64,000 nucleotides of DNA from CAVVST01 sp963750995 (GTDB lineage: Bacteria; Acidobacteriota; Vicinamibacteria; Vicinamibacterales; UBA2999), in contig CAVVST010000004.1 of the NCBI GenBank assembly GCA_963750995.1, positions 806,001 to 870,000 on the forward strand, in the 5' to 3' direction. The first letter of the stretch is position 1. Each line of letters opens with the position of its first letter. The translations under genes were made by a program, and so were the position numbers. Positions 41,350-50,144 of the stretch are shown piece by piece. Under the pieces are notes generated by a model. That model had not been told where the DNA came from. It worked only from the letters and a program-made list of their open reading frames with translations, and searched no databases.

Positions 41350-42182
41350 TGGCTGTTTCCGCTCCGAACGACAAACGCTTCCGTCGCGCCCACGTCAAAC
41401 CCGGCCGCAAGCGGAGCTGGTTCGCGTTTTCACGCCGGCGCGCCGCGATCCTCGCCGTGATGGCGGTCGTCGTGCTCTTCGCCGCGTACCGCTCCATCGA
41501 GCTGATCATGAGCGCCGAGGCGCTCACGGTGACGCGCATCACGGTCAGCGGCAACGCGCGGCTATCCAAGGGAGAGGTGCTGGCCCAGCTCGACGGCCTG
41601 GCCGGACGCAACATGCTGCTCGTCAGCCTCGACGAGTGGCGTCAGAAGGTGCTCACCTCGCCGTGGGTCGAGGACGCCGCGTTGCGCCGCGTCCTGCCGG
41701 GAACGGTCGACGTCGTGATCGCCGAGCGGGCGCCGATGGGGATCGGACGGATGGCGGGCGGGCTGTACCTGCTCGATCAGCACGGCGGCATCATCGACGA
41801 GTTCGGTCCCAATCATGCGGACTTCGACCTGCCGCTGATCGACGGCCTGGCGCCGAAGCGCTCGCCGGACGGCGGGCCGGTGATCGACGAAACGCGGGCG
41901 GCGCTGGCCTCGCGCGTCATGTCGTCGCTGCAGGCGCGGCCCGAGCTCGCCGGCCGCGTGTCGCAGATCGACGTCACCGACGCGCGCGACGCCGTGGTGA
42001 TTCTGAAGAACGACACCGCGCTCGTGCGGATTGGCGACGACCAGTTTGCCGAACGGCTTCAGTCCTACCTCGACCTGGTCGCGGCGCTGCGCGAAAAGGT
42101 GCCGCAGATCGATTACGTGGATCTGCGGTTCGGAGAACGGGTCTATGTCAGGCCCCAGCGACGTCCTCCGGGCGGGGGATAA
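41349..42182 (+). CDS. ftsQ: Cell division protein FtsQ (POTRA domain)
   Basis: A 277-residue bitopic protein: cytoplasmic N-terminus rich in Arg/Lys, one TM helix at about 33-51 (AAILAVMAVVVLFAAYRSI), then a POTRA domain (TVTRITVSGNARLSKGEVLA, NMLLVSLDEWRQKVLTSPWV, RRVLPGTVDVVIAERAPMGI) and the FtsQ beta domain (VDLRFGERVYVRP near the C-terminus). FtsQ links early and late divisome proteins in the periplasm. GTG start; it shares a base with the murC stop, and ftsA starts 3 bases after its TAA. Confidence 0.9.
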   Translation: MAVSAPNDKRFRRAHVKPGRKRSWFAFSRRRAAILAVMAVVVLFAAYRSIELIMSAEALTVTRITVSGNARLSKGEVLAQLDGLAGRNMLLVSLDEWRQKVLTSPWVEDAALRRVLPGTVDVVIAERAPMGIGRMAGGLYLLDQHGGIIDEFGPNHADFDLPLIDGLAPKRSPDGGPVIDETRAALASRVMSSLQARPELAGRVSQIDVTDARDAVVILKNDTALVRIGDDQFAERLQSYLDLVAALREKVPQIDYVDLRFGERVYVRPQRRPPGGG

Positions 42183-42185
42183 CAG

Positions 42186-43418
42186 ATGGCGCGCAGGGAA
42201 CGGTACCTCGTAGGGCTCGACGTCGGCACCTCGAACGTCTGCGCGGTCGTCGGCGAAAGCCTCGACGACGGCAGCCTCGACATCGTCGGGATCGGGGTTG
42301 CGGAGTCGCGCGGCATCAAGCGCGGGGTCGTCGTCAACCTCGAGGCGGCGGTCGATTCGATCAAGAAGGCGATCGAGGAGGCGGAGTTGATGGCGGGGGT
42401 CGAGATCGACTCCGTGCATCTTTCGCTCTCGGGACCGCACATCAAGGGATTCAACAGCCGCGGCGTGATCGCGGTGGCCGGCAAGAACCGCGAGATCACC
42501 CGCGACGATGTGCGCAGAGCGATCGACGCGGCCAAGGCGGTGGCGCTGCCCGCCGGCCGGGAGATTCTGCACGTCCTGCCGCAGGACTTCGTGGTCGACG
42601 AACAGGACGGCATCGGCGCGCCGGTGGGGATGACCGGCGCCCGGCTCGAGGTCAACGTGCACGTCGTGACCGGCGCCGCATCGTCGACCCAGAACATCAT
42701 CGCCTGCGTCAATCGCGCCGGCGTGTCGGTGGTCGACACCGTGATCGAACAACTGGCGGCGGCGGAGTCGGTGCTGACGCCTGACGAGAAGGAACTGGGC
42801 GTGGCGCTGGTCGACATCGGCGGCGGCACCGCCGACCTTGCGATTTTTGAGCGCGGCAGCCTCTGGCACACCGGCGTCGTCGCCGTCGGCGGCGATCACT
42901 TCACCAACGACATCGCCGTCGGGCTGCGCACGCCGATTCCGGATGCGGAGAAGGTCAAGCGGAGGAACGGGTGTGCGCTGTCGTCAATGGTGGACGAGGA
43001 CGAGACCATCGAGGTGGCCAGCGTCGGCGGCCGCAAGCCGCGGCTGATGGCCCGACGCATCCTGTCGGAGATCCTGCAGCCGCGCGCCGAAGAGATCTTT
43101 CACCTCGTGTGGGACGAGATCCGGCGTGCCGGCTACGAGAAGTCGCTCAACTCCGGGATCGTCCTCACCGGCGGCGGTTCGATCCTCGAAGGGATGCCGG
43201 AAATCGCCGAACAGATTTTCGACCTGCCGATCAGGCGGGGGTGTCCCGGCGGCGTCGGCGGGCTCGCCGACCACGTGAACAGCCCGACGTTTGCGACGCC
43301 GGTCGGACTCGTTCTCTATGCACATCGCAACCGTGGACCGGACCCGGTGCGCGTTGGCGCCGGGGCGTTCGGCCGCATGGCCGGACGGCTGCGCGGCATC
43401 TTCAAGGAATTTTTCTGA
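42186..43418 (+). CDS. ftsA: Cell division protein FtsA
   Basis: A 410-residue actin-like ATPase: VGLDVGTSNVCAVVGESLDD (phosphate 1), SGPHIKGFNSRGVIAVAG and IDAAKAVALPAGREILHVLP (1C domain), LVDIGGGTADLAIFERGSLW (phosphate 2), GIVLTGGGSILEGMPEIAEQ (adenosine motif), and a C-terminal amphipathic tail (GRMAGRLRGIFKEFF) that binds the membrane. It anchors FtsZ at the inner membrane. Immediately upstream of ftsZ with a 35-base gap containing the ftsZ ribosome site. Confidence 0.95.
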   Translation: MARRERYLVGLDVGTSNVCAVVGESLDDGSLDIVGIGVAESRGIKRGVVVNLEAAVDSIKKAIEEAELMAGVEIDSVHLSLSGPHIKGFNSRGVIAVAGKNREITRDDVRRAIDAAKAVALPAGREILHVLPQDFVVDEQDGIGAPVGMTGARLEVNVHVVTGAASSTQNIIACVNRAGVSVVDTVIEQLAAAESVLTPDEKELGVALVDIGGGTADLAIFERGSLWHTGVVAVGGDHFTNDIAVGLRTPIPDAEKVKRRNGCALSSMVDEDETIEVASVGGRKPRLMARRILSEILQPRAEEIFHLVWDEIRRAGYEKSLNSGIVLTGGGSILEGMPEIAEQIFDLPIRRGCPGGVGGLADHVNSPTFATPVGLVLYAHRNRGPDPVRVGAGAFGRMAGRLRGIFKEFF

Positions 43419-43453
43419 GACTCCCCTGGGACGTTTCTGAATCGGAGGCAGAT

Positions 43454-44749
43454 ATGAGACAAGGCGACCCCCGCAACAAGGACGCCGACAGAATGAGGTT
43501 GACGCTCGACCAGGAGACGAGGCTGGGCGCCAAGATCAAGGTGATCGGCGTTGGCGGCGGCGGCAGCAATGCCGTGAACAGGATGGTGACGGCCGGGTTG
43601 GGGGGCGTCGAGTTCATCGCCGCCAATACCGACGCCCAGGCGCTGGAACACAGCCAGGCCTCCGTCAAGATTCAGATCGGACAGAAGCTGACGAAGGGGC
43701 TGGGTGCCGGCGCCGATCCCAACATCGGCCGGCAGGCCGCGCTCGAGGACACCGAGACGATCATCCAGGCGCTGTCGGGCGCCGACATGATCTTCGTCAC
43801 CACCGGCCTCGGCGGCGGTACCGGGACGGGCGCCGCGCCGGTGATCGCCAGCCTGGCGAGCGAGCTCGGGGCGCTCACCGTCGCGGTCGTCACCAAGCCT
43901 TTCAGGTTCGAGGGCAAGCGGCGTTCGGCGTACGCGGAGGCCGGGCTCGAGACGCTGCGGGAGTGCATCGACACCGTCATCACCATCCCCAACGAACGGC
44001 TGCTGTCGATCATCGAGCGCCGCACGACGCTCAATGATTCGTTCTCGCTCGCCGACGATGTGCTGCGGCAGGCGATTCAGGGAATCTCGGATCTGATCCT
44101 CGTGCCCGGGCTGATCAATCTCGACTTCGCGGACGTCAAGACCATCATGTCGGGCATGGGCGTCGCGATGATGGGCACGGGGGTGGCCGAGGGCGACAAC
44201 CGGGCGATGGAGGCCGCCCACCGGGCGATTACCAGTCCGCTGCTCGAGGACGGATCGGTCACCGGGGCCCGCGGCGTGATCATCAACGTCACGGGCGGGC
44301 CGGACCTCTCGCTGATGGAGGTCAACGAAGCATCGTGCGTGATCCAGGAAGCGGCGCACGAAGACGCCAACATCATCTTTGGCGCGGTCGTCGACCCCGG
44401 TCTGAAGGGGAAGGTGAAGATCACCGTCATCGCCACCGGCTTTGATCGCAAAAGCGCCGGCCGCTCGGTGCCGGCCGCGTCCCTGCAGACACCGGTCGAT
44501 CTGCATAACTACACGGCGCACCTGGCGAAGCCTGCCGAGCCGGCGCCGATGGACCGGCCGATGATGGAGATGGCCGCTCCGGGTGCGGAACGGGTCGTGC
44601 CGCCGATCACCGTCACCCGGCGGCCCCCGCTGGACTTGTCGCTGCCACTGCGAAGCTCAAGTGAGGACGGAAAAGGAGACGGCCTCGTCTTCGACGGCGA
44701 CCTGTCGTCGCCGCTCGACGTGCCCGCGTTTCTCCGCCGGCAGAACTGA
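43454..44749 (+). CDS. ftsZ: Cell division GTPase FtsZ
   Basis: A 431-residue FtsZ: IKVIGVGGGGSNAVNRMV (28-45), tubulin signature GGGTGTGAAP (120-129), synergy-loop region NLDFADVKTIMSGMG, a variable linker (Pro/Glu-rich, from about 330), and a C-terminal conserved peptide DVPAFLRRQN for FtsA binding. It polymerises into the Z-ring. The ATG at 43454 is preceded by GGAGG with 5-base spacing (43444-43448), the clearest ribosome site in the cluster; in-frame upstream codons run through ftsA and are excluded. Last gene of the cluster; 160 bases without a gene follow. Confidence 0.97.
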   Translation: MRQGDPRNKDADRMRLTLDQETRLGAKIKVIGVGGGGSNAVNRMVTAGLGGVEFIAANTDAQALEHSQASVKIQIGQKLTKGLGAGADPNIGRQAALEDTETIIQALSGADMIFVTTGLGGGTGTGAAPVIASLASELGALTVAVVTKPFRFEGKRRSAYAEAGLETLRECIDTVITIPNERLLSIIERRTTLNDSFSLADDVLRQAIQGISDLILVPGLINLDFADVKTIMSGMGVAMMGTGVAEGDNRAMEAAHRAITSPLLEDGSVTGARGVIINVTGGPDLSLMEVNEASCVIQEAAHEDANIIFGAVVDPGLKGKVKITVIATGFDRKSAGRSVPAASLQTPVDLHNYTAHLAKPAEPAPMDRPMMEMAAPGAERVVPPITVTRRPPLDLSLPLRSSSEDGKGDGLVFDGDLSSPLDVPAFLRRQN

Positions 44750-44909
44750 GCCCGCCGTCGGGCCTGTCGGGGCCATCGCGCGGGCCGTCCCGCGCTTCGG
44801 GCGCGTGCCGGTGGTAGACTATGTACACCCACGGCACGCGCGCCCGTCTGCGCCGCAGCAGTAGTTCGCGCACGATCTCAGTTCGCATTTCGTCTCAGTA
44901 TCCATTTCG

Positions 44910-46658
44910 ATGAAGCACTGGCAGCAGCGCGACCGCGCGCGGGAACTCCTGTCGAAGGAGGTCGGCTACATCCGCAAGCCGCATGGCGGCAAGCTGCGCG
45001 TCGCCCTGGCGTTTCCGAATACCTACTTCGTCGGGATGTCCAACCTCGGCTTCCAGACCGTCTACAAACTGTTCAACGCCGAAGACGACATCGTCTGTGA
45101 ACGCGTGTTCCTGCCGCCGAAGACCGAGCTCGCGGCACAGCTTGCCGCCGGCGGTCCGCTCGTCACGATCGAGTCGCAGACGCCGGTGGCGGAGTTCGAC
45201 GTCTTTGCGTTCTCCGTGTCGTTCGAATGGGATTACACCAACGTCCTTACGCTGATGCGGCTGGCGGGTATCCCGCCGCGCACCGACGCGCGCACGCATT
45301 ACCATCCTCTCGTCGTTATCGGCGGCGCCGTGACGTTTGTGAACCCAGAGCCGTTGGCGCCGTTTGCCGACGCGATCGCGGCTGGTGAGGGCGAAGCGCT
45401 GATTCCGTCGCTGCTGCGCGCGTTCAACGGCGCATCCGATCGCGACGACCTGCTGCGGCGGCTGGCGGGTGAACGTGGCTTTTACATCCCCTCGTTTTAT
45501 GACGTCCGCTACGCCGCCGACGGCACCATCGCGGCGTTCGTACCGAAACCGGGCACGGCCGCGCCGCCGGTGGTGAAGAAGGCGGCGCTGAAGACCACTG
45601 AGGCGGTGGACCCTCCGGCGACGACCATCTTCACGCCCGAGACGGAATTCGGCGCCCGCTTCCTGGTGGAAGTGGTGCGCGGCTGCGCCAACCTGTGCCG
45701 CTTCTGCTGGGCCGGTTACAACTACCTGCCGGTGCGCGCGTTCCCGAAGGAACGCATCCTCCAGCTGGCGCAGCAGGCGCGCGCCTATTCGAACCGCGTC
45801 GGGCTGGTGTCGATCGCGCTGTGCGATCACCCCGACATCGAAGAGATCCTGACGCGGCTGGCGGAGATGGGGTATTCGATCAGCCCCGCGTCGCTGCGCC
45901 TGGACGACCTGACCCCGAAGCTCGTCGGCCTGCTGCGCCGGAGCGGCGAGCGCACCATCACCATCGCGCCGGAAACCGGCTCCGATCGGCTGCGCCGCGT
46001 CATCAACAAGACCATCACCAACGACGAGATCCTGGCGGCCGCCGACATGATCTTCGAGCAGGGCATCGAGAACCTGAAGCTCTACTTCATGATCGGCCTT
46101 CCCACCGAGACCGACGAAGACCTGGTCGCGATACGAGACATCACCCTCCAGCTGCGCGAGGCGATGTTGAAACACGGCCGCGGACGCGGTCACCTCGGCC
46201 GCATCGTCGGCAGCGTGAACCCGCTCGTCCCGAAGCCCGGCACCGCCTACCAGTGGCTGCCGATGGAAGGGGACAGTTCCATCGAACGGAAGATCCAGCG
46301 GATGCGCAGCCTGATGGCAGGCATCGACAACGTGTACTTCAATATCAAGTCGGAGCGGCATTCGTTCTACCAGGCGCTGCTCTCGCTCGGCGATCGCCGC
46401 GTCGCTCCCGCCATCGAGGCGGCCGAGCGCAACGGCGGGAACTGGCGAGCCGCGGTCGCGGAAACAGGCGTCGACGCCCACTTTTTCGTGTTCCGCGACC
46501 GTTCGCGCGATGCGGTTCTGCCGTGGGACATCATCGACGGCGGCATGAAGGCCGATTTCTTCCGATCGGAGTTCGACAAGGCGATGAAGGAAGAGTGGAC
46601 GCTCCCGCCGAAGCGGCAGAAGGAGAATGCGCGTCTCCTCCCCGTGTTGCTGCAGTAG
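44910..46658 (+). CDS. B12-binding-domain radical SAM protein (TIGR03960-like)
   Basis: A 582-residue protein. An N-terminal B12-binding-like fold (RVALAFPNTYFVGMSNLGFQ, VVIGGAVTFVNPEPLAPFAD, GEGEALIPSLLRAF) precedes a radical SAM barrel with the CxxxCxxC cluster motif at Cys259, Cys263 and Cys266 (VRGCANLCRFCWAGYNY), IALCDHPDIEEIL, TIAPETGSDRLRRVINK and LKLYFMIGLPTETDED. Members are often followed by a TIGR03936 (DUF2344) gene, which is not adjacent here. The reaction is unknown. A separate promoter probably lies in the 160-base gap after ftsZ. Confidence 0.88.
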   Translation: MKHWQQRDRARELLSKEVGYIRKPHGGKLRVALAFPNTYFVGMSNLGFQTVYKLFNAEDDIVCERVFLPPKTELAAQLAAGGPLVTIESQTPVAEFDVFAFSVSFEWDYTNVLTLMRLAGIPPRTDARTHYHPLVVIGGAVTFVNPEPLAPFADAIAAGEGEALIPSLLRAFNGASDRDDLLRRLAGERGFYIPSFYDVRYAADGTIAAFVPKPGTAAPPVVKKAALKTTEAVDPPATTIFTPETEFGARFLVEVVRGCANLCRFCWAGYNYLPVRAFPKERILQLAQQARAYSNRVGLVSIALCDHPDIEEILTRLAEMGYSISPASLRLDDLTPKLVGLLRRSGERTITIAPETGSDRLRRVINKTITNDEILAAADMIFEQGIENLKLYFMIGLPTETDEDLVAIRDITLQLREAMLKHGRGRGHLGRIVGSVNPLVPKPGTAYQWLPMEGDSSIERKIQRMRSLMAGIDNVYFNIKSERHSFYQALLSLGDRRVAPAIEAAERNGGNWRAAVAETGVDAHFFVFRDRSRDAVLPWDIIDGGMKADFFRSEFDKAMKEEWTLPPKRQKENARLLPVLLQ

Positions 46659-46661
46659 CCT

Positions 46662-46677
46662 GAGGCCTTAAGGCCTC
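46662..46677. repeat. Perfect 16-base palindrome between two genes
   Basis: gaggccttaaggcctc is its own reverse complement. It sits 3 bases after the radical SAM stop and 11 bases before the next start. With no T-run it is not a standard terminator; it could bind a dimeric protein or form a small hairpin. Confidence 0.4.
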
Positions 46678-46688
46678 CCTCTGGCAAC

Positions 46689-48446
46689 GTGACGTTCATC
46701 CTCGCCCTCACCGGCACGGGCGCCCTGCTCGTGCTGCTCGTTGTCCTCATTACTGGCGGCTTTGTCATCGACGCCGGACCACTCTATTTCTCGTCGCGCC
46801 GCTGGACCACGCCCCTGGTCGTGGCGTCAGCGGCATGGCTTGCCGCCGCATTCCTCGGCCGCCGCCACGGGGTCGCGTATGCCCTGACCACGCTCGGCGA
46901 GCGCATCGATCGGTACGCCGTTACCATCGCGCTCGTGGTGGCCGTGGCCGCGGCCGGCACGGGCGTCGGGTTTGCGACATTCGCCGCGTCGGCCGCCGAT
47001 GCTTCGGGATACGTCAGCCAGGCGAGGCTGCTTGCCGATGCCCGCGTGTCGTTCGACGAACCGCTGGCCCGCCTCCTGCCATGGACCGACACGACCTGGG
47101 TCTTTTCACCTCTCGGCTACCGGCCAGGTCCCACACCGGGAGAAGTGGTGCCGACATATCCGCCAGGGCTACCGCTGACGATGGCCGCGGCGCGTTTGGC
47201 CGGGGGCGAATGGGCACCGTTCTTCGTGGTGCCGTTGCTTGGCGGCCTGGCCGTGTTCTGCGCGTTCCTCCTGGGTTCGACATTGCACTCCCGCCGGGCC
47301 GGTCTCGTCGCCGCAGTGCTGCTCGCGACCAGCCCAATCTTTCTGTTCCAGCTCGTCCAGCCGATGAGCGACGTTCCGGCGCTGGCCTGGTGGACGCTGG
47401 CGCTGCTCCTCGCCTTCTCCCCTCACCGCGCCACCGCGGTGGCGGCCGGTGCCGCTGCGGGCATGGCCTTGATGGCGCGGCCAAACCTCCTGCCTCTTGT
47501 GGCCCCGCTCGCCGTGTTCGTCTGCCGATGGCCAGTGCGACAACCACGCCGACTCGTGCCACTCGTGGCGGGCCTCGTGCCGGCGGTAGGCGCCCTGACG
47601 TTATTCCAGTGGCGCATCTACGGCAGCCCGCTCGCGTCTGGGCATGGCACGTTCAGCGACTTCTTTGCGATCTCGAACGTGTGGCCCAACCTCGGCGTGT
47701 ATTCCGGACACCTCATTCGCGGCGAAACAGCGGCGATGATCCTGGCAGTCGTGGCGATGGCCGTAGCACTGGCCTTCCGCCGCGGCGTGGATGACGCGGC
47801 CAACCGTTCGCTCGTGGCTGTCGCCATTGGCGCCGCCCTCTTCGGTGCGGTCGTCCTGCTCTGTTACCTGCCGTACGTCGTGTTCCGCGATTGGTTTTAC
47901 CTGCGGTTCCTCCTTCCCGCGTACCCCCTTGCCTTCGTCCTCGCGGGCGCGCTCGCAGCGCACGCCGCGTCGGCACTGCCGCGGCCGGCCCAGGGACTCA
48001 GCCTACTGATCGCGCTTACGACCGTCGCGTCAGTCAACATCGTGGTCGCCGGCCGCGAGCAGGCGTTCAACCTGCGCGAGTACGAAGGGCGCTACCGTTC
48101 TGCCGGCCGCTACACGGATGCGGTGGTGCCGCGGGAGGCCGTCATTTTCGCGGTGCAGGAGAGCGGCAGCGCCCGCTACTACGGCCGCCCGATCGTCCGC
48201 TGGGATCTGCTCCCCGTCGATCTCGACACGGCGGTGGCGACGCTCACCGCCATGCAACGGCATCCGGTCTTCCTGGTGGAAGACTGGGAGGCCGCCGACC
48301 TGCGAAAGCGCTTTGCTTCGTCTCGCATCGCTCGACTGGACTGGCCGCCCCGCGCCGATATCGGGACCGCCATCCACGTCCTGCTGTTCGATCCGGCGGA
48401 TCGCGATCAGCCACCCGGAAGCATTCGCACGGATCGGTTCCGTTAG
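46689..48446 (+). CDS. GT39-like multi-pass membrane glycosyltransferase (uncertain)
   Basis: A 585-residue integral membrane protein with about eleven helices. After two N-terminal helices a large loop contains DASGYVSQARLLADARVSFD and VVPTYPPGLPLTMAAARLAG, the pattern seen in GT-C-fold PMT/ArnT-like transferases (a loop with an acidic residue followed by the PPGLPL-type motif); VQPMSDVPALAWWTLALLLA resembles the conserved second segment. A soluble C-terminal domain follows from about residue 450. It may transfer a sugar from a lipid carrier on the periplasmic side. GTG start at 46689. It converges with the next gene with a 4-base overlap. Confidence 0.72.
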   Translation: MTFILALTGTGALLVLLVVLITGGFVIDAGPLYFSSRRWTTPLVVASAAWLAAAFLGRRHGVAYALTTLGERIDRYAVTIALVVAVAAAGTGVGFATFAASAADASGYVSQARLLADARVSFDEPLARLLPWTDTTWVFSPLGYRPGPTPGEVVPTYPPGLPLTMAAARLAGGEWAPFFVVPLLGGLAVFCAFLLGSTLHSRRAGLVAAVLLATSPIFLFQLVQPMSDVPALAWWTLALLLAFSPHRATAVAAGAAAGMALMARPNLLPLVAPLAVFVCRWPVRQPRRLVPLVAGLVPAVGALTLFQWRIYGSPLASGHGTFSDFFAISNVWPNLGVYSGHLIRGETAAMILAVVAMAVALAFRRGVDDAANRSLVAVAIGAALFGAVVLLCYLPYVVFRDWFYLRFLLPAYPLAFVLAGALAAHAASALPRPAQGLSLLIALTTVASVNIVVAGREQAFNLREYEGRYRSAGRYTDAVVPREAVIFAVQESGSARYYGRPIVRWDLLPVDLDTAVATLTAMQRHPVFLVEDWEAADLRKRFASSRIARLDWPPRADIGTAIHVLLFDPADRDQPPGSIRTDRFR

Positions 48447-48745
48447 GTCGCGACCGCGGCCTTTTCCTCGTACTCCGTGTACGCCTGCAGGATTGCCTCG
48501 CGGACACGATCCTGGGATGTGGCGTCGGCGATCGGCCGCAGCAGTGAGAAACTTCGCCTCTCACCGTTGACTGAATACTGGCGCGCCGGGAAGGTGACAT
48601 TCCGGCCGCTGCCGGTGCGGCGCTCCCAGACGCCAAAGCCGATCAGCTTCAGTCCTTCGAGGATCCCTTCAGTGAAGTGGAGTTCGGCATCGGCAAGTTT
48701 TCCGGGAGGGTTGCTCTTTTCGTTGAGGGTGATTTTGACGATCAC
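48443..48745 (-). CDS. Hypothetical protein, 100 residues
   Basis: A small, soluble protein: MIVKITLNEKSNPPGKLADA, ELHFTEGILEGLKLIGFGVW, ERRTGSGRNVTFPARQYSVN, GERRSFSLLRPI, then a helical C-terminus (RVREAILQAYTEYEEKAAV). The VTFPARQYSVNGERRSFSLL segment slightly recalls SpoVG (purine-operon-type KH-like small proteins), but I do not claim membership. The frame has normal codon use for this genome and a clear start, so it is likely real. Its stop overlaps the convergent membrane protein gene. Confidence 0.65.
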   Translation of the reverse strand: MIVKITLNEKSNPPGKLADAELHFTEGILEGLKLIGFGVWERRTGSGRNVTFPARQYSVNGERRSFSLLRPIADATSQDRVREAILQAYTEYEEKAAVAT

Positions 48746-48929
48746 GATGACTCTCCGTTATTGGGCATTTGCGCTGGCGTCGGAGAGTGAGGCAAGGACG
48801 CAGCCCGTTCCGGGCGGGAGGAAGCGTCGCGGCAAGTGACTCGACGGCCCCAGGTTGCAGCGGTCCGCCAGGAACGCGCCGCGGGCGGCGTGATTCGGGT
48901 GGAAACGCCGGTTGTCGCGCGCTCGTCCC

Positions 48930-49316
48930 TCAGCGGGAGTCAGTGAGGAGCAGGACGTGGGCGATGGCGAGCTCGCGCGAGTGCGTGATTGTGAGGACTG
49001 ATCCGGTGGCGCCCATCGACGCGAACCGCGCGGCCGCGCCGTCGTGGAAGCGCAGCATTGGCGGGCCGCCCGCCCTGAAAACTTCGATGCCGAGCCAGTA
49101 CACCCCGCGCGAATGGCCGGTCCCGAGCGCCTTCATCGCCGCCTCCTTCGCGGCAAACCTCGCGGCGAATGACGACGTCGCGTCGCGCCGACGCCGGCAG
49201 TACGCGATTTCTCCCTCAGTGAAGATGCGGTGAACGAACCGGTCGCCATAACGCTCGATGGCCTCTCCGATGCGGCCGATCTCGGTAGCGTCGATCCCGG
49301 ATCCTATAATTTCCAT
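48930..49316 (-). CDS. acpS: Holo-[acyl-carrier-protein] synthase
   Basis: A 128-residue AcpS with both metal-binding motifs: GSGIDATEIGRIGEAIERYG (Asp9) and FAAKEAAMKALGTG (Glu58), plus FTEGEIAYCRRR and the C-terminal VLTITHSRELAIAHVLL. It transfers phosphopantetheine from CoA to ACP. The ATG at 49316 directly starts the conserved MEIIGSGID; longer in-frame extensions are antisense to pgeF. Its start is only 15 bases from the divergent pgeF start, so the two genes share a very short promoter region. The 184 bases downstream to the next gene show nothing recognisable. Confidence 0.92.
   Translation of the reverse strand: MEIIGSGIDATEIGRIGEAIERYGDRFVHRIFTEGEIAYCRRRRDATSSFAARFAAKEAAMKALGTGHSRGVYWLGIEVFRAGGPPMLRFHDGAAARFASMGATGSVLTITHSRELAIAHVLLLTDSR
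49305..49310 (+). promoter_or_regulatory. Candidate -10 hexamer (TATAAT) for pgeF
   Basis: A perfect TATAAT 21 bases before the pgeF ATG, lying within the first codons of the divergent acpS gene. Initiation near 49317 would give a leader of about 15 bases. No clear -35. Confidence 0.35.
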
Positions 49317-49331
49317 CTGCGGCGATCGTAT

Positions 49332-50144
49332 ATGACCCTGCCGACTGTAGCCGAATCGTTCTACTGGACTGACACGCCTGAAGGCCGGGTTCTGAAGTGC
49401 CGGCCGCTGGAGATCATCGCCCCGCATCTGTTCACGACGCGTGATCTGAAGCTGACGTCCCGGGACGACTGGCGCCAGGTGGCCGCACTGCTCGACGCCG
49501 ACGACACCGTTACGCTGAACCAGGTCCATGGCCGCAGCGTCCAAGTCGTCCGCGCGGGCGTGCCGCCGGCGCCCGAGCGACAGGATGCGGATGCGCTCGT
49601 TTCGAACGACCCCGGCGTCGCCGTTGCGGTCAGGGCGGCCGATTGCGTGCCACTTCTGTTCGCGGACTCGACCACCGGTGCCGTCGCCGCCGTGCACGCC
49701 GGCTGGCGCGGCACAGCCACCGGGGCTGCGGTCGCTGCTCTCGAGGCGCTGGGCCGCGAGTTCGGATCACGCCCAGACGACATCACCGTCGCGCTCGGCC
49801 CGAGCATCGGCCGGTGCTGTTACGAAGTGGGTTCGGAGCTGGTTGACGCATTTGCCGCGGCTGGACATGCGCGGCATCTGGTCGATCGCTGGTTCTCGGC
49901 CGGTGACCCGGCATCGGGGATCAGGGATCGGGCGCCTGGCGGCCGCGAACGAAGCCGCCTGCGTCTCGACGTCGCGGGAGCCAATCGGGATCAGCTGGTG
50001 CTCGCGGGCGTGCCCGAGCAGAACATCTACGACTGCGGACTGTGCACCGCCATGCACCTGGATGTGCTGACGTCGTTCCGCGCGGAAAAAGACAAGGCGG
50101 GACGAATCGCCGCCGTCATCCGCGCGCGGCCGCTTCGTCCATAG
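49332..50144 (+). CDS. pgeF: Peptidoglycan editing factor PgeF (YfiH/laccase-domain)
   Basis: A 270-residue protein of the YfiH/DUF152 family with the metal-site residues His66 (TLNQVHGRSV), Cys105 (RAADCVPLLF) and His122 (AVHAGWRGTA), plus GPSIGRCCYEVGSELVDAF and NIYDCGLCTAMH. In E. coli, PgeF corrects misincorporation of L-Ser for L-Ala in peptidoglycan precursors, which suits the nearby mur genes. A low-complexity insert (GDPASGIRDRAPGGRERS, about 195-212) sits before the LRLDVAGANRDQL strand. ATG at 49332 is used; the in-frame codons upstream are antisense to acpS. Confidence 0.87.
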   Translation: MTLPTVAESFYWTDTPEGRVLKCRPLEIIAPHLFTTRDLKLTSRDDWRQVAALLDADDTVTLNQVHGRSVQVVRAGVPPAPERQDADALVSNDPGVAVAVRAADCVPLLFADSTTGAVAAVHAGWRGTATGAAVAALEALGREFGSRPDDITVALGPSIGRCCYEVGSELVDAFAAAGHARHLVDRWFSAGDPASGIRDRAPGGRERSRLRLDVAGANRDQLVLAGVPEQNIYDCGLCTAMHLDVLTSFRAEKDKAGRIAAVIRARPLRP

